64,000 bases of DNA from Mycosarcoma maydis. Its lineage: Eukaryota; Basidiomycota; Ustilaginomycetes; Ustilaginales. Location: positions 558,001 to 622,000 of the forward strand of contig NC_026484.1 of NCBI RefSeq assembly GCF_000328475.2, written 5' to 3'. This document shows positions 51,010 to 61,700 of this stretch, piece by piece; the stretch's first letter is position 1, and every line of letters begins with the position of its first letter. Below the pieces are notes generated by a model. That model had not been told where the DNA came from, ran no database searches, and was given only the letters and a program-made list of their open reading frames with translations. Both the position numbers and the translations under genes were made by a program.

Positions 51010-51969
51010 GCCCTCGTGGCCAATGAGAGAAGCCATATTCGGAAGGCGCCGGCTGCTGCATTCACGATTCTTCATTTACCAGAGTTCAAATTGATTCGCT
51101 GGTCGATGACCGGCTCGAGGCCAGAACACGTTGCTGTTCCTTTGGTTGACGGAAGCCTGTGCAATCACGAGTCATGGATGTTTTTGCTGCTCGTGCTGAT
51201 CGCTGTCACCGCTTCTATTGTGTGCTGATCGTCCAAAGTGATAGATTGACTAAGCACGAGCCAGCTGCAGCTACTCGTGACTATGTTTATGGTAAGGAAA
51301 ATTTTCGATTCTTCCACGTTCCCCTTCACTACGAAGTTGAGGCTCACACGAAGAAGAAAGAAAGGGAAAAAAACCCACATTTAGGAAGAAGCACAAAAGG
51401 GTTCGGCGTCGCTTTTGGCAGGAAGACAAGTCACGAGTATTAGTAAAATCGGGAGGGAGAGCGAAACATCAAAACTCGTTCACACTCTTGACGACTTGAC
51501 TGGAATGCTCTCACGACTGCTCTGCTCTGCTCTACACTCAGTGACTGCTGGACCCCCGATCTTTTGTCCGGCCCGAACAGGAAGCCCACAGAGCCATAAG
51601 GCAAGCTACCGTTAGTGAACATGAGTCGCACCTCGTCTGACCAATCCGCTTTTTTGGAATTTTTGCGCCAAGTTGAGTTAGTCACACTGGTGAGTACCTT
51701 CTGAGAGCAACTGTAACTTCTGTTGCCTGGTCTCCATTGCAACCGCAACTCTTCCAACTCGCTGCCTTGAGAACATTGCCACCTCTTGATTCTGGTCGTC
51801 ATCCATCCAAGGTCCCGCACAGAAGTCTCCCATTCTCGGCGTACATAGAGCAGACTCGGTGGAACGAGAGGCGACTCTCAAGCGTTACACAGAAGCTTCT
51901 CTGGCTACTCCACAGCTTGTCTCCATCGCCAGAGCCTAGCAATTACACAGCACGGCGCAGGAGCACAAC

Positions 51970-54900
51970 ATGGACCCGGTTACCCAAGCACCCGCTCCCG
52001 AGGGCGTCGATGCACCTGAGATCGACGAGTCGCTTCAGCCCTTCGAGATCAACCTCTACCTTCCCAAGCGTCCCTTGATCCCTTCTGCGGCCGCCTCGGC
52101 AAACGGTCTTCCTGAAACACCTTCGCCCCTCAAGGTCGCTGTGACACCACAGGAGACTCTCAATGACCTTCGCGTCACCATCACCGACAGTCCAGAGGGC
52201 TACTGGCTCGGTGCCTTTTGCTTCCGCAAGCCTCTTGCCAGTCCCAACTCCACCGCAAAGGGCGGAAAGGTGCAGCTCGGCGAACGTGTGCCCGAATGGA
52301 CGGAACTCCGCGAGATCTTCGAAGGCGTCGACAAGGACAAGCGAGAGCTGCATGTCACGCACGTCCCTTTCAACGAAGCTGATGCTCGCGCACACGTTCA
52401 GCGTCTCCGAGATTTGCTGAGTGGTGGTGCTGCGGATCCCAGTGCCATCGGCGTTGACGCCGCTCTCAGCGTCCAGGACGCCGTCCGAAACCCGCAGGAA
52501 TGGCAGCAGGACGCCGCTCGTCAAAATGCCAACGGCCGCGCTGTCACCAAGAAGGGCGTCAACGATGCTGCCGAGGCTTCGTCCGAACTGCCGCTGCCTC
52601 TCGTCGACTGGGCCGGTTGGCCCTCTGTTACGTCCATTGACCTCATCCCTCAGGTAGCGCGACGACCTCGTCAGCTGCCTGTCTGCGTTCGTCAGCTGTC
52701 TCTGGCATCGTGGAACCCTCCGCCGCAGCACTGCAAGCTCAATGGTCACCTCCTCTATCTTCAAGTCGGCACGCTCGAGGGCGAGGTGATTTTCGTCACG
52801 GCATCTACCCACGGATTCTATGTTAACCGCTCTTCCGGCGCTAGATTTGACCCTTCGCCTCGCCCCGACGGCCAAGATTTCGCCTCATGCTCGCTCTTTG
52901 ACCTGCTCTGCGGCTTCTCGCCGCTCTTTCTCTCCTCCTTCTCCAAGCTCTTCAACGACCCTCTCTCGTCCCGAGACTACTTTTCCGCCGTTCCGGTTAC
53001 CAACGCATTGCCCGCCTTTCCCTGGCTCGCACGCAACCACACTCACCACGCAGACGCGCTTCGTTCGCAGGCTGCCTTCTTACTCACCGGCGCCACCTCG
53101 GCTGACGCATTGGAAGGAACCAGAGACTGGAACGATGAGCTGCAATCAGCTCGAGAGCTGCCCCGCACCACGCTTTCAGAACGACTCATGCGCGATCGTG
53201 TGCTGAACCGCATATACTCGGAGTTCACCCAGGCTGCTGCACGCGCCATTCCCAAGGTGGCTGCTGGCGAAGTGCAGGCCATGAACCCCATGGACAAGAG
53301 AGACGCTCAGATGTTCATTGTCAACAACCTGTTCATCTCGAAAGGCGCAGACGGCGTCGACCTCTATCCTCACATGGGCGGAGATGAGGCCGCCCACGTC
53401 GCCGTTGGCAAGGACGTTCAAGGAGTCAAGACGCTCAATAGCCTCGATGTTGGCGGACTCTGTCTGCTTGGAACCATTGTCGTCGACTGGAAGGGCGAGC
53501 GATGGGTCGCTCAGAGTGTCGTCCCCGGTCTCTTCCGCAGGCGAGACGATGCCGACGAGCTGCCTGAGGCTGACGGCGAGACGACAGAGCTTGCCGAGGC
53601 TGCCCCCGAAAAGAAGAGCCCTGAGGCCAAGCTCGCTCAGTCGAACAAGGCCGATCTCAACGACGATACACAGGTGGTCTACGGCGGTGTCGAGGGCCCA
53701 GAAGTGATTCGCGACAATGCTGCATTCCACAAGCTCTTCCACCAGGTGGCTCAGACCCTTCACCTGAATGAGCATCAAGTCGAAGACGCCAAGGGTATCA
53801 AGCACTCGCTCTGGCTAAGCGTCGACTCGAAAGGTCTCCGCGGCGCTGACGGCCGTAGATATGTGCTCGACCTCGCGCGACTCAACCCTGTCGACATTAA
53901 CTGGCTCGAGAATGACATTGATGGAGCAATCCACGGCAGCTCTTCGTCTCCCAACCAAGATGCACACTATCCTCACCGCATGACGTTGCTCCGACCCGAG
54001 CTGCTCGAGATCTATTGGGACAGCGAGTTCCGCAAGTGGGCACGCGCCAAGCTCGCCGCTCGTCAAGAGGCCAAGGCTGCCAAAGACGCCAAAGCCAAGG
54101 AAGCAGCCTCCAAGGAAGACGGCGAAAAGACTGAGGCGCCCGAAGTGGAAGCGGAAGAGCCTGAGCGTCTCGACTCTTCCGAATTCAAACTGACCTTCAA
54201 CCCTGACGCCTTTGTCGAGTTCAAGGTGGCAGACACTTTGGCAGAGGAGCACTCCAAGGTGATCACTCCCATCACGGACGAATCGGATGCTAGCATCGCG
54301 GCTGTGCGACAAGCTTCTGACTTTTTGCGCAAAGTGGCCATCCCTCGTTTTGTCACAGATGTTGCCGCGGGTCTCTTCACTGCCGCCGACGGAGGCGCTC
54401 TGAGCCGACAGATGCACGCTCGTGGTATCAACGTCCGTTACCTGGGCTACGTTGCTCGGCTTTGCTCGCCGGAGGCCAAGCAGGAGCTGGACCAGGAACT
54501 CATCCAGAAGGCGGGACCAGGCCACGAGGGCTTCCTCAACGCTTTCAGACTGACGGTGCTGCAGGAGATGGTGCTGCGTGCTAGCAAGCGCGTCCTGCGT
54601 GGTCTCATCCGCGACGTTGAGCAGGTCAACGTCGCTGCCTGCGTTTCGCACTTTCTCAACTGCCTGGTTGGTGACAAGGTCAACGCTCATCCTAAGGCTC
54701 GTCCCAGCGTCACGCCCCTTTCGGATGTCGCCGATGCTGCGTGGACCAAGCTTACTCCGGAAACGCTCCGAGAAGAGCTCAAGGCCGAGATCCGCAAGCG
54801 CTTCCGCTTCGAGTTGCCTGCCTCATTCTTTGAGCAGGAGCTGCGACGTGCGCAGCTACTCCGTGAGGTGGCTCTGCGCACCGGTATTCAGCTGCAGCTG

Positions 54901-56184
54901 CAAGAGTACGTGCTCGAGGGTAAGCTGGCTGATGCCGATGGCGTTGTTTCGGATGGTTGTCATGGCGAATCGCAAACCAACGGCAACACGACTAATAAGA
55001 AGAACAGTAAGGGCAAGAAGAAGGGCGGCAATGAACAGCAGAATGGCGTCAAGAAGTCGAACGTCGGTGCGGCTGCTGCCAAGCCGACCAAGGCGGCGCG
55101 AGCTACCAGCTTTGAGCCCGAGGACGTGCTCAATCTGGTGCCCATGGTGAAGGACTCGACGCCCAAGAGCACGCTTGCCGAGGAAGCATTTGAAGCTGGC
55201 CGCATTTCGATTAGCCGTGGTGATCGCGAACTTGGGCTTGAACTGCTTCTCGAGGGCGTCAGCTTCCACGAGCAGGTGTATGGCTTGGTGCACCCCGAGG
55301 TGGCGCGATGCTACGCGCTATTCGCCACGATCGTACATCACCTTGCCGGTGTAGCGGCCATGGAGCGCGCCGAATCGATCAACCAGGCCAAATCGGAGAA
55401 CAAGGAGATCACCGAGGCGGATCTGCCCGTGGTCAACGAGCACTTGAGCATGGCGAATGCGGTTCGCTACCAGAGGCAGGCTGTTACAGTTTCGGAACGC
55501 ACGCTGGGTCTGGACCACCCGGAGACGCTGAACCAGTACATGAACCTGGCCGTGCTGGAGCGATCGGCGGGCAACACGCGTGAATCGTTGCTGTGCCAAC
55601 GTAGAGTGCTCGAGCTGTGGAGTCTGCTGCATGGGCAGCATCACCCTGACTGTATCAACGCGCTGTCGAACGTAGCACTGACGCTTCAGAATGCTAGGCT
55701 GTTCGAGGCGAGTCTGCGAGTGTACCGATCTGCGCATGAGCTGGCATTGACGCTGTTTGGCGCGGACAGCATCCACACGGCCAACTTGGCGCACGAGCTG
55801 AGCCAGGCTTACACGCTTGCTGGCGACCTCAAGACGGCACTGGCGGTGGAGAAGGAAGCGTGGCGGGTATTTGAGGAGCGACTGGGCAAGGATGATGCGC
55901 AGACCAAGGAGAGCGAGGCTTTCTGTTCGAGCTTGGCTGCGTCGGCGGTGCGGGTGGCCAAGCTGGAAAAGGAAGCGAGCGAACGACAAGCACGTCTCCC
56001 TGCCTCACGTCGAGGCAACAGTAATGCTGGAGGAGGTGCTGCCGCCATCACTGGCGCTGGTACGACGGCGAGCGGTAACGGAACCGCCAACAAGTCGCTC
56101 GACGAAATTGTGCGGTTCATCCAAGGAGGATCTAACGGCTCTGTTGCCAAGGCAAAGGGCAAAAGCAAAGCCAGTCGCAAGTAA
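51970..56184 (+). CDS. CLU1: CLU1, clustered-mitochondria protein (eIF3-associated TIF31)
   Basis: Cytosolic CLU-family protein that binds mRNAs for mitochondrial proteins and keeps mitochondria distributed; the yeast orthologue (Clu1/Tif31) co-purifies with eIF3. The single-exon product is 1404 aa. The N-terminal CLU-N beta-grasp-like region is FEINLYLPKR and QETLNDLRVTITDSPEGYWLGAFCFRK. A GSKIP-like middle (ARRPRQLPVCVRQLSLASWNPPP, YVNRSSGARFDP) precedes the central CLU domain (RDWNDELQSARELP, RVLNRIYSEFTQAAARAIPKVA, YVLDLARLNPVDINW, RHMTLLRPELLEIYW-like). A Lys/Gly-rich linker (about 1000-1025, KKNSKGKKKGG) leads to C-terminal TPRs (QVYGLVHPEVARCYALFATIVHHL, GLDHPETLNQYMNLAVLER, HHPDCINALSNVALTLQ). 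The tail is Gly/Ala-rich and basic. The ATG at 51970 is chosen because it starts the conserved reading frame. Confidence 0.96.
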   Translation: MDPVTQAPAPEGVDAPEIDESLQPFEINLYLPKRPLIPSAAASANGLPETPSPLKVAVTPQETLNDLRVTITDSPEGYWLGAFCFRKPLASPNSTAKGGKVQLGERVPEWTELREIFEGVDKDKRELHVTHVPFNEADARAHVQRLRDLLSGGAADPSAIGVDAALSVQDAVRNPQEWQQDAARQNANGRAVTKKGVNDAAEASSELPLPLVDWAGWPSVTSIDLIPQVARRPRQLPVCVRQLSLASWNPPPQHCKLNGHLLYLQVGTLEGEVIFVTASTHGFYVNRSSGARFDPSPRPDGQDFASCSLFDLLCGFSPLFLSSFSKLFNDPLSSRDYFSAVPVTNALPAFPWLARNHTHHADALRSQAAFLLTGATSADALEGTRDWNDELQSARELPRTTLSERLMRDRVLNRIYSEFTQAAARAIPKVAAGEVQAMNPMDKRDAQMFIVNNLFISKGADGVDLYPHMGGDEAAHVAVGKDVQGVKTLNSLDVGGLCLLGTIVVDWKGERWVAQSVVPGLFRRRDDADELPEADGETTELAEAAPEKKSPEAKLAQSNKADLNDDTQVVYGGVEGPEVIRDNAAFHKLFHQVAQTLHLNEHQVEDAKGIKHSLWLSVDSKGLRGADGRRYVLDLARLNPVDINWLENDIDGAIHGSSSSPNQDAHYPHRMTLLRPELLEIYWDSEFRKWARAKLAARQEAKAAKDAKAKEAASKEDGEKTEAPEVEAEEPERLDSSEFKLTFNPDAFVEFKVADTLAEEHSKVITPITDESDASIAAVRQASDFLRKVAIPRFVTDVAAGLFTAADGGALSRQMHARGINVRYLGYVARLCSPEAKQELDQELIQKAGPGHEGFLNAFRLTVLQEMVLRASKRVLRGLIRDVEQVNVAACVSHFLNCLVGDKVNAHPKARPSVTPLSDVADAAWTKLTPETLREELKAEIRKRFRFELPASFFEQELRRAQLLREVALRTGIQLQLQEYVLEGKLADADGVVSDGCHGESQTNGNTTNKKNSKGKKKGGNEQQNGVKKSNVGAAAAKPTKAARATSFEPEDVLNLVPMVKDSTPKSTLAEEAFEAGRISISRGDRELGLELLLEGVSFHEQVYGLVHPEVARCYALFATIVHHLAGVAAMERAESINQAKSENKEITEADLPVVNEHLSMANAVRYQRQAVTVSERTLGLDHPETLNQYMNLAVLERSAGNTRESLLCQRRVLELWSLLHGQHHPDCINALSNVALTLQNARLFEASLRVYRSAHELALTLFGADSIHTANLAHELSQAYTLAGDLKTALAVEKEAWRVFEERLGKDDAQTKESEAFCSSLAASAVRVAKLEKEASERQARLPASRRGNSNAGGGAAAITGAGTTASGNGTANKSLDEIVRFIQGGSNGSVAKAKGKSKASRK

Positions 56185-57165
56185 TCAAAAAAGTTCGATC
56201 CACGCAGGATTGTTCACAGAGCTGAGATCATCACGGACCGATCACTAGCAGCATCCTTCCATTCTAAATTGCATTTGTACAAAAGTACAGGGACGGGTCA
56301 CGCTGCTCGCACCCTTGCCACACCGAAAAGAATCGCACCACCTCTATTCTAACCCCTCAGGTAATTTTTAAGCGTGAACATGGGCTGATACGAGTTGAGA
56401 CGGAGGCGGACGAGACGAGACGAGCCAGTGCTAAGTCCAGATCTGGCGTGCAGGTTGTGGGGGATCGATGCGCGGGGTAAGCGTGGGTCTTGATTCATGA
56501 TTGACAAGTGGCGTGACACTCGCCACTGACTCAAGACTCGTGACTGCTGGGCTATCAGGTGGGCGTTCCAGTGCGACTCCGAGATTGAGCCCAGATGAAT
56601 CACGGTGAGTGGATGATCGCTTAAACGCAACGCTTGGGGGCAGTCACAAGCCAGTTGCGCAGGCGAGCTCTAATCAAAATGCGAGACGAGGCCGAGGCTT
56701 TCATTTGTGTGTGTGTGTATGTCAGCGCGAGTCAAGTGACAAAGCCAGAGCAAGAACACGCAACACGAACCGTGAATCGCGAATGGGAACCAACTCGACT
56801 CCAGCAGCCTCCACTCTGGCCAAGGAGCTCGTCTCGGGCCAGAGCGACGGCCTTGCAACGGTATCTGCACAAGTTCGAGGCACCGGCTATTCACGATTTG
56901 TAACCCAGTCAGAATCGTGAATGCTGCTGACCAAGACAGATAATCGAGCCTGCCAACCGAAAAGGAAAGCGGAAGGAGACAGGACAGCTTGCAAGCGCCG
57001 ATTCAATCGGTCGAAGCGGGTCTCAGGCAGCCAGCGCCTTTTGGCAATCATATTGACTTGGCAAGAGTATACAGCATTCGTGATTGCAATAACGAATGTA
57101 CTCACAACTCACTCTACAGTCTGTAGGGTATTCAAAGTTCCGTTGGGTTAACATTATTCACTACT

Positions 57166-57189
57166 AATCACGAATCGTGAATTGTGAAC
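57166..57189. repeat. heptad repeat array, palindromic
   Basis: One direct AATCACG unit followed by inverted CGTGAAT and TGTGAA units. Confidence 0.85.
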
Positions 57190-57787
57190 TTCGTGCTTGT
57201 TACAGAACGCGTTCTAATCCGTGATCATGAATTGTGGATCTTGGCGGTGCCTTTGTGTTTCTTGCTCCAAAATCGCCCCACCTTTGCGCAACCAGAACCA
57301 CGAACCAAGCGGCGCACCTTTTTCCTTTTACAACTCATCGACCCTGTTCAATGAATACTACTCCGGTCGTATAGTTACGATAAAGCATTCACAACTGTCT
57401 CTTTCTTCATCAGGATTCCGTTTGCTGGGTAGGGAGGGGGCATGATCTTGGGTCTTGGATTCGGGATTCCCCATATTTCGCTTTTTGAAGTCACAGTCAA
57501 AGCACAATCGCACGTCGTGAATTATTATCACTTAGTAATCTGTAAAGCTACTCGTGACTTACAACTTCGGGTGATTCTGTTGTTCACATTCACGATTCCG
57601 AACCAATCGTAAATTCGCCACAGCAAATCGCAGTGATGAAATTTTGGGGTAAAGAACAAGAAGAAAGCGCGGATCTCGCCTGATCGTGTGCGTGTGCGTA
57701 TGCGTGCCTTTCCTGTATGGTTTTGGCCGACAGAGAAATTTGCATTTCGATTATTCGTGATTAACCTTGACTCCATTCAGCTTCACG

Positions 57788-57809
57788 ATTTATGCTTTAT
57801 GCTTTATGC
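57788..57809. repeat. TTTATGC heptad, three copies
   Basis: Three perfect tandem copies of the unrelated 7-mer TTTATGC, directly after a CACGATT word. They share the 7-bp period of the CACGAAT family. Confidence 0.9.
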
Positions 57810-57934
57810 TTTTTCTCCTTTTGCTAGTCCCAGCGAGGTGTGGTTGTGGGTGGCAGGCAGGATCGCTTCGTGTTGACGATCCTCCTTTTTTGGTGGTTGG
57901 TAGTCACGAGTTGGTGCCTGCCACTCACTATGCG

Positions 57935-57937
<3 letters not shown>

Positions 57938-57965
<28 letters not shown>
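57938..57965. repeat. (GA)n microsatellite
   Basis: About 14 GA units. Confidence 0.95.
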
Positions 57966-58305
57966 AGCGTGCGTCAAAGTGTGCTGTGTGTGACTTGTGC
58001 GTGCCCTTCTGGCAATTGTGAATTCACGCCGTGCGCCCACAGAGCTGCTTGATTCAAGCGTGACTCTTGATGGACGCTCGTCTCTGCACCTTTTCTGCTC
58101 TGCGCTTCTGTAACTCAGACTCAACAGACTCATACTTGACACGCGCGTCAGTCACGAGTCCTGAGAGTCGTGCGTGGTGAGTTAGAAGCACGAAGAGCAC
58201 TCTTGACTGATACCGTCGCTTCCAACCGCTACCCTCTCGCTTTGGTCACCAAGCTTCTACTTTATCTTTGGCAGCCGAGTAGCTTGCATTCTTTCTCAGA
58301 TCGAC

Positions 58306-58322
58306 CTCTCTCTCTCTCTCTC
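58306..58322. repeat. (CT)n microsatellite
   Basis: About eight CT units within the presumed HMGR leader. Confidence 0.9.
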
Positions 58323-58726
58323 TGCATCGTTAAGGTTCGTCCTTCCTTTCGCCACCACTCCTTAATCAAAAGGACCGGCTCAACCCCGTCCTTGTCTTCT
58401 TTGCACCTTCACATCCATTTGCTCATCTTGCTTCGCTTCAACGCCTTCTCGACCTCACTTGCGCCTTCTATCGCATCGATTTGGGCTCGCGCAACGGCTT
58501 ATTTTAGCACACGTTTACACATGCCTTATCCTCGACTTGGTCGCCATCTTTGACTCTCTTTGCACCTGATTTCATCCCCTATCGCCTTGTAAATCCCCCT
58601 CCTCCCTCTCCTGCACGCCGCTCGTACTGCCTGACTTTCCTTGTCTAGCCTAGCCGTACAATCTTCTCACTCCCTCTCGGGTAGTCATTCGGTCTATCGT
58701 CTTGGTTTCGCACCCTTTGCACCACC

Positions 58727-61700
58727 ATGTCGACGTCGTCCACCTCGTCGTTCAGCAGTGGCGCCTCGTCCATCGGCATCTCGGCGCAGCCACTTTCACT
58801 GCCCAAGATCATGCTTAGGCGACTCGCCAGAGCTGCTTCTCAGAATCCAATCGAGGTCATCGTCACCATCTTTATCATTGTTACTCTTGCCTACTTCCAG
58901 CTCCTTCATGCCGTTACTCACTCCAACTTTTTCGAGCCCATCTCGATTGAAGCAACCAGCTTGGCTTCCAGCTCCTCGTCGGGCCTCTTCAAGTGGGCAG
59001 GCTCCGCCAACAGGAAAGCCGACGCCGTTCCACCCGTTCCTCCCACCTCGACTCTGGCTTCGGACCCAGACACAGTCTACATTCGAAAGGCCGGCGCTGC
59101 CAACCTCTGGCAGCCTCTCACTCAGCTCGCTACAGACAACGGCGTCGAAGATGTCGCCGCGCTGATCCACTCTTCCGCTCTGTCCTTCTTTGTCGAGCCT
59201 GTCCTCTTGACCAGCGCAAGGGAGTCTTTCATGGCATCTCAGATTCAAGACTCCATCCTCCCCTCGCTATCCAACGACCTTGCCAGCAACCTCGTTGGCT
59301 CTCATGCCTCGGCCACCTTGGTCCAGCACGCCGACTCGCAGTATTCCGCCTTCGTCTTTGGTAAGGCTTTCGCCGACTCCTCCGAAAGCAGCAACGCAGA
59401 CGACACACTCCCCCGCAACCAATTCCTCGGCAAGGTCGTCGACCCTTCTCTTCTCTCCAAGTCGCTCTCCAAAGCCACTCGCTCCGTCCCCAAGCCAGCT
59501 GCTGTCGCCAAAGCGCCCGCTGCGGAGCTCGATGAGCTGTACGACGGCCTTCGCATCGTACCCCTCGTCCCTGACGGCGAATTCAACCCATACGCTCCCA
59601 ACAACCTCAAAGCTAAGCGCGGCGCCATCAGCAACCAAGAGGAAATTCAGCGCATCCGATGGATGGCCTATGCCGTCAAGGCACTTGTTATCCGTTTTTG
59701 GGCTCTCCTGAAAAAGGCTGACTCTGCCGACATCTTTGTCATGCTCTCCGCCTACATTCTTATGCACGGCACCTTTGTCAATCTCTTTCTCTCGATGCGA
59801 AAATTTGGCTCCAACTTTTGGCTGGGCGCTTCTGTCCTCATGTCGTCCACCTTTGCTTTCCTCCTGGCTATCCACCTTGCCTCGCTGCTCGGCGTCACGG
59901 GTGATCCCATCTGTCTTTCNNNNNNNNNNNNNNNNNNNNNNNNNNNNNNNNNNNNNNNNNNNNNNNNNNNNNNNNNNNNNNNNNNNNNNNNNNNNNNNNN
60001 NNNNNNNNNNNNNNNNNNNCCCCCTCCGCCACTCGCTCAGCAACAGGGAACGCTCTCAGCTCATCCTCAGCAACCTCGATCAGGCTGCCAAGCCCGAAAT
60101 CGGAACGCTTGGCAAGACTTCCCTCGCTGTTGCCAATGGCACGACTGCCATGTCGCGCGAGGAGTCCTTTGTCCGTGCTCTAACCGAGCGACTCAAGAGC
60201 GAGGACAGCTTGCGTTGGGCCGAGCCCACCCCCATGCCCGCTCACGAGATTGTCGTGTCCGCCGTCAACCGTGTTGGTGTCCCCATCATTCGCGACTATC
60301 TTATCGAGATTGCCGTCATGGCCGTTGGAGCTACTAGTGGTGTCAGCGGCCTCCGCGAGTTCTGCCAACTCGCCGCCCTCATCCTCCTCTTTGATTGCAT
60401 CTTCCTCTTTGCATTCTACGTCTCCATCCTCACCGTCATGGTCGAGGTTCACCGCATCAAGGTCAAGCGCGGCGTCCGCAAGCCCAAGGTCAGCGCAGAA
60501 CTTTGCCTCGACTCCGACTCGGCCCCTGCGAGCCCTATTTCGGACAGTTCCACATCGCGCGACCAAAGCCCCTCGCCCAACAGCCGTCCATTCTGGAAGA
60601 AAGTCTTCAGTGTCATCCTCGGCTCGGCACGTTCCGAGAAGCGCCGTAAATCCGAGAACCCGCTCGGTCGACTCAAGCTGCTCCTCGTCGCTTCCTTCCT
60701 CGTCCTCCACTCGTTCAACTTGATCTCAACCCTCACCCGACAATCAGCCATCACCCGTCACCATGCCACCTACGAGCCCTCGCCGTACCAGATCGTCGCC
60801 AACCAATCGCCCATCTTTGCCCCTGCGGCTTCGTCGGCGATTGCTCCCTTGCTTGCCCAGCTGTCGCAATCGCAGCCTGACGATCTGGACCTCGTCGCCC
60901 GCATCTCTGAGCCCATCATCCTGGTCCTGCTCGAGTCCAACGAAGTCGTTTCCTCGTCCCGCAGTACCCTTGCCAACGCGGCTCTCAATGCTTCCGGTGT
61001 CTATGCTCAGGCCACGTCTACTGGCGTGCGCCCTGTGCCCGTTGGCCGTGGTAGCTCGTCGCTTGCCGTTCTGGACAGTCTCATGAGTGGTTGGACTGTC
61101 ATTGTCGGCGACCCTGTGATCAGCAAGTGGATGTCACTGGCTCTCGGTATCAGTATCTTCCTCAACGCATATTTGCTCAAAGGCATCGCCACTGGCAATG
61201 CAGCTCTCTCGGAGGGCAACGCTGCCGGCGCCGCTGCCTATGCAGCTGCTCGCTTCATTGGCGCTCATCTCGACAGCGAAGCAAAGGCCATCGAGGAGCA
61301 TAGCGAGCGTAACCGCAGAAGATGGAGTGCACGCCCAGAGAACGGAAAACCAGGCGTGCAAACTCGCGGACACAGTGCAGATGGTATTTCCGACTACCAC
61401 AACCGCCTCGCTCAAATATCGGCTACTCAGGCTTCGGTCCCTCTCTCCAAGTTGACCCGCGACAATGACAAACTTGCCTCCAAGCCCACCTCGATGACCG
61501 GTGCCGCCGTCAATGCCGTCCCTGCTGACGCAATCAAGCCCGATGCCATGGACGCTGTCAAGAAGCACGATGTTGCGCCCAGCTCTGACGCCGACGGTGC
61601 TGTGGCCACTCCTGGACAACAAGGACAGCAGATTTGTCTGCAGGATGCTACCTATGTTACGCCCGATGGTGAGACAGTCGTGCGCCCTTTGGAGGAGCTC

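Larger units (their letters stand above)
50595..51969. other. divergent intergenic region VPS36 / CLU1
   Basis: About 1.4 kb. Contains heptad arrays at 50808-50851 and 50977-51009 plus an isolated unit at 51063. It also has a purine-rich stretch 51350-51376 and a pyrimidine-rich leader before CLU1. No gene is seen. Confidence 0.6.
56185..58726. other. intergenic region and long leader of the HMG-CoA reductase gene
   Basis: About 2.5 kb with no supported gene. It contains scattered heptad words (56890-56925, 57070-57080, 57590), an array at 57166-57189, three TTTATGC heptads at 57788-57809, and a (GA)n tract (57938-57965). A (CT)n tract (58306-58322) lies within a pyrimidine-rich stretch that extends to the HMGR start and probably forms its 5' leader. 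Confidence 0.6.
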
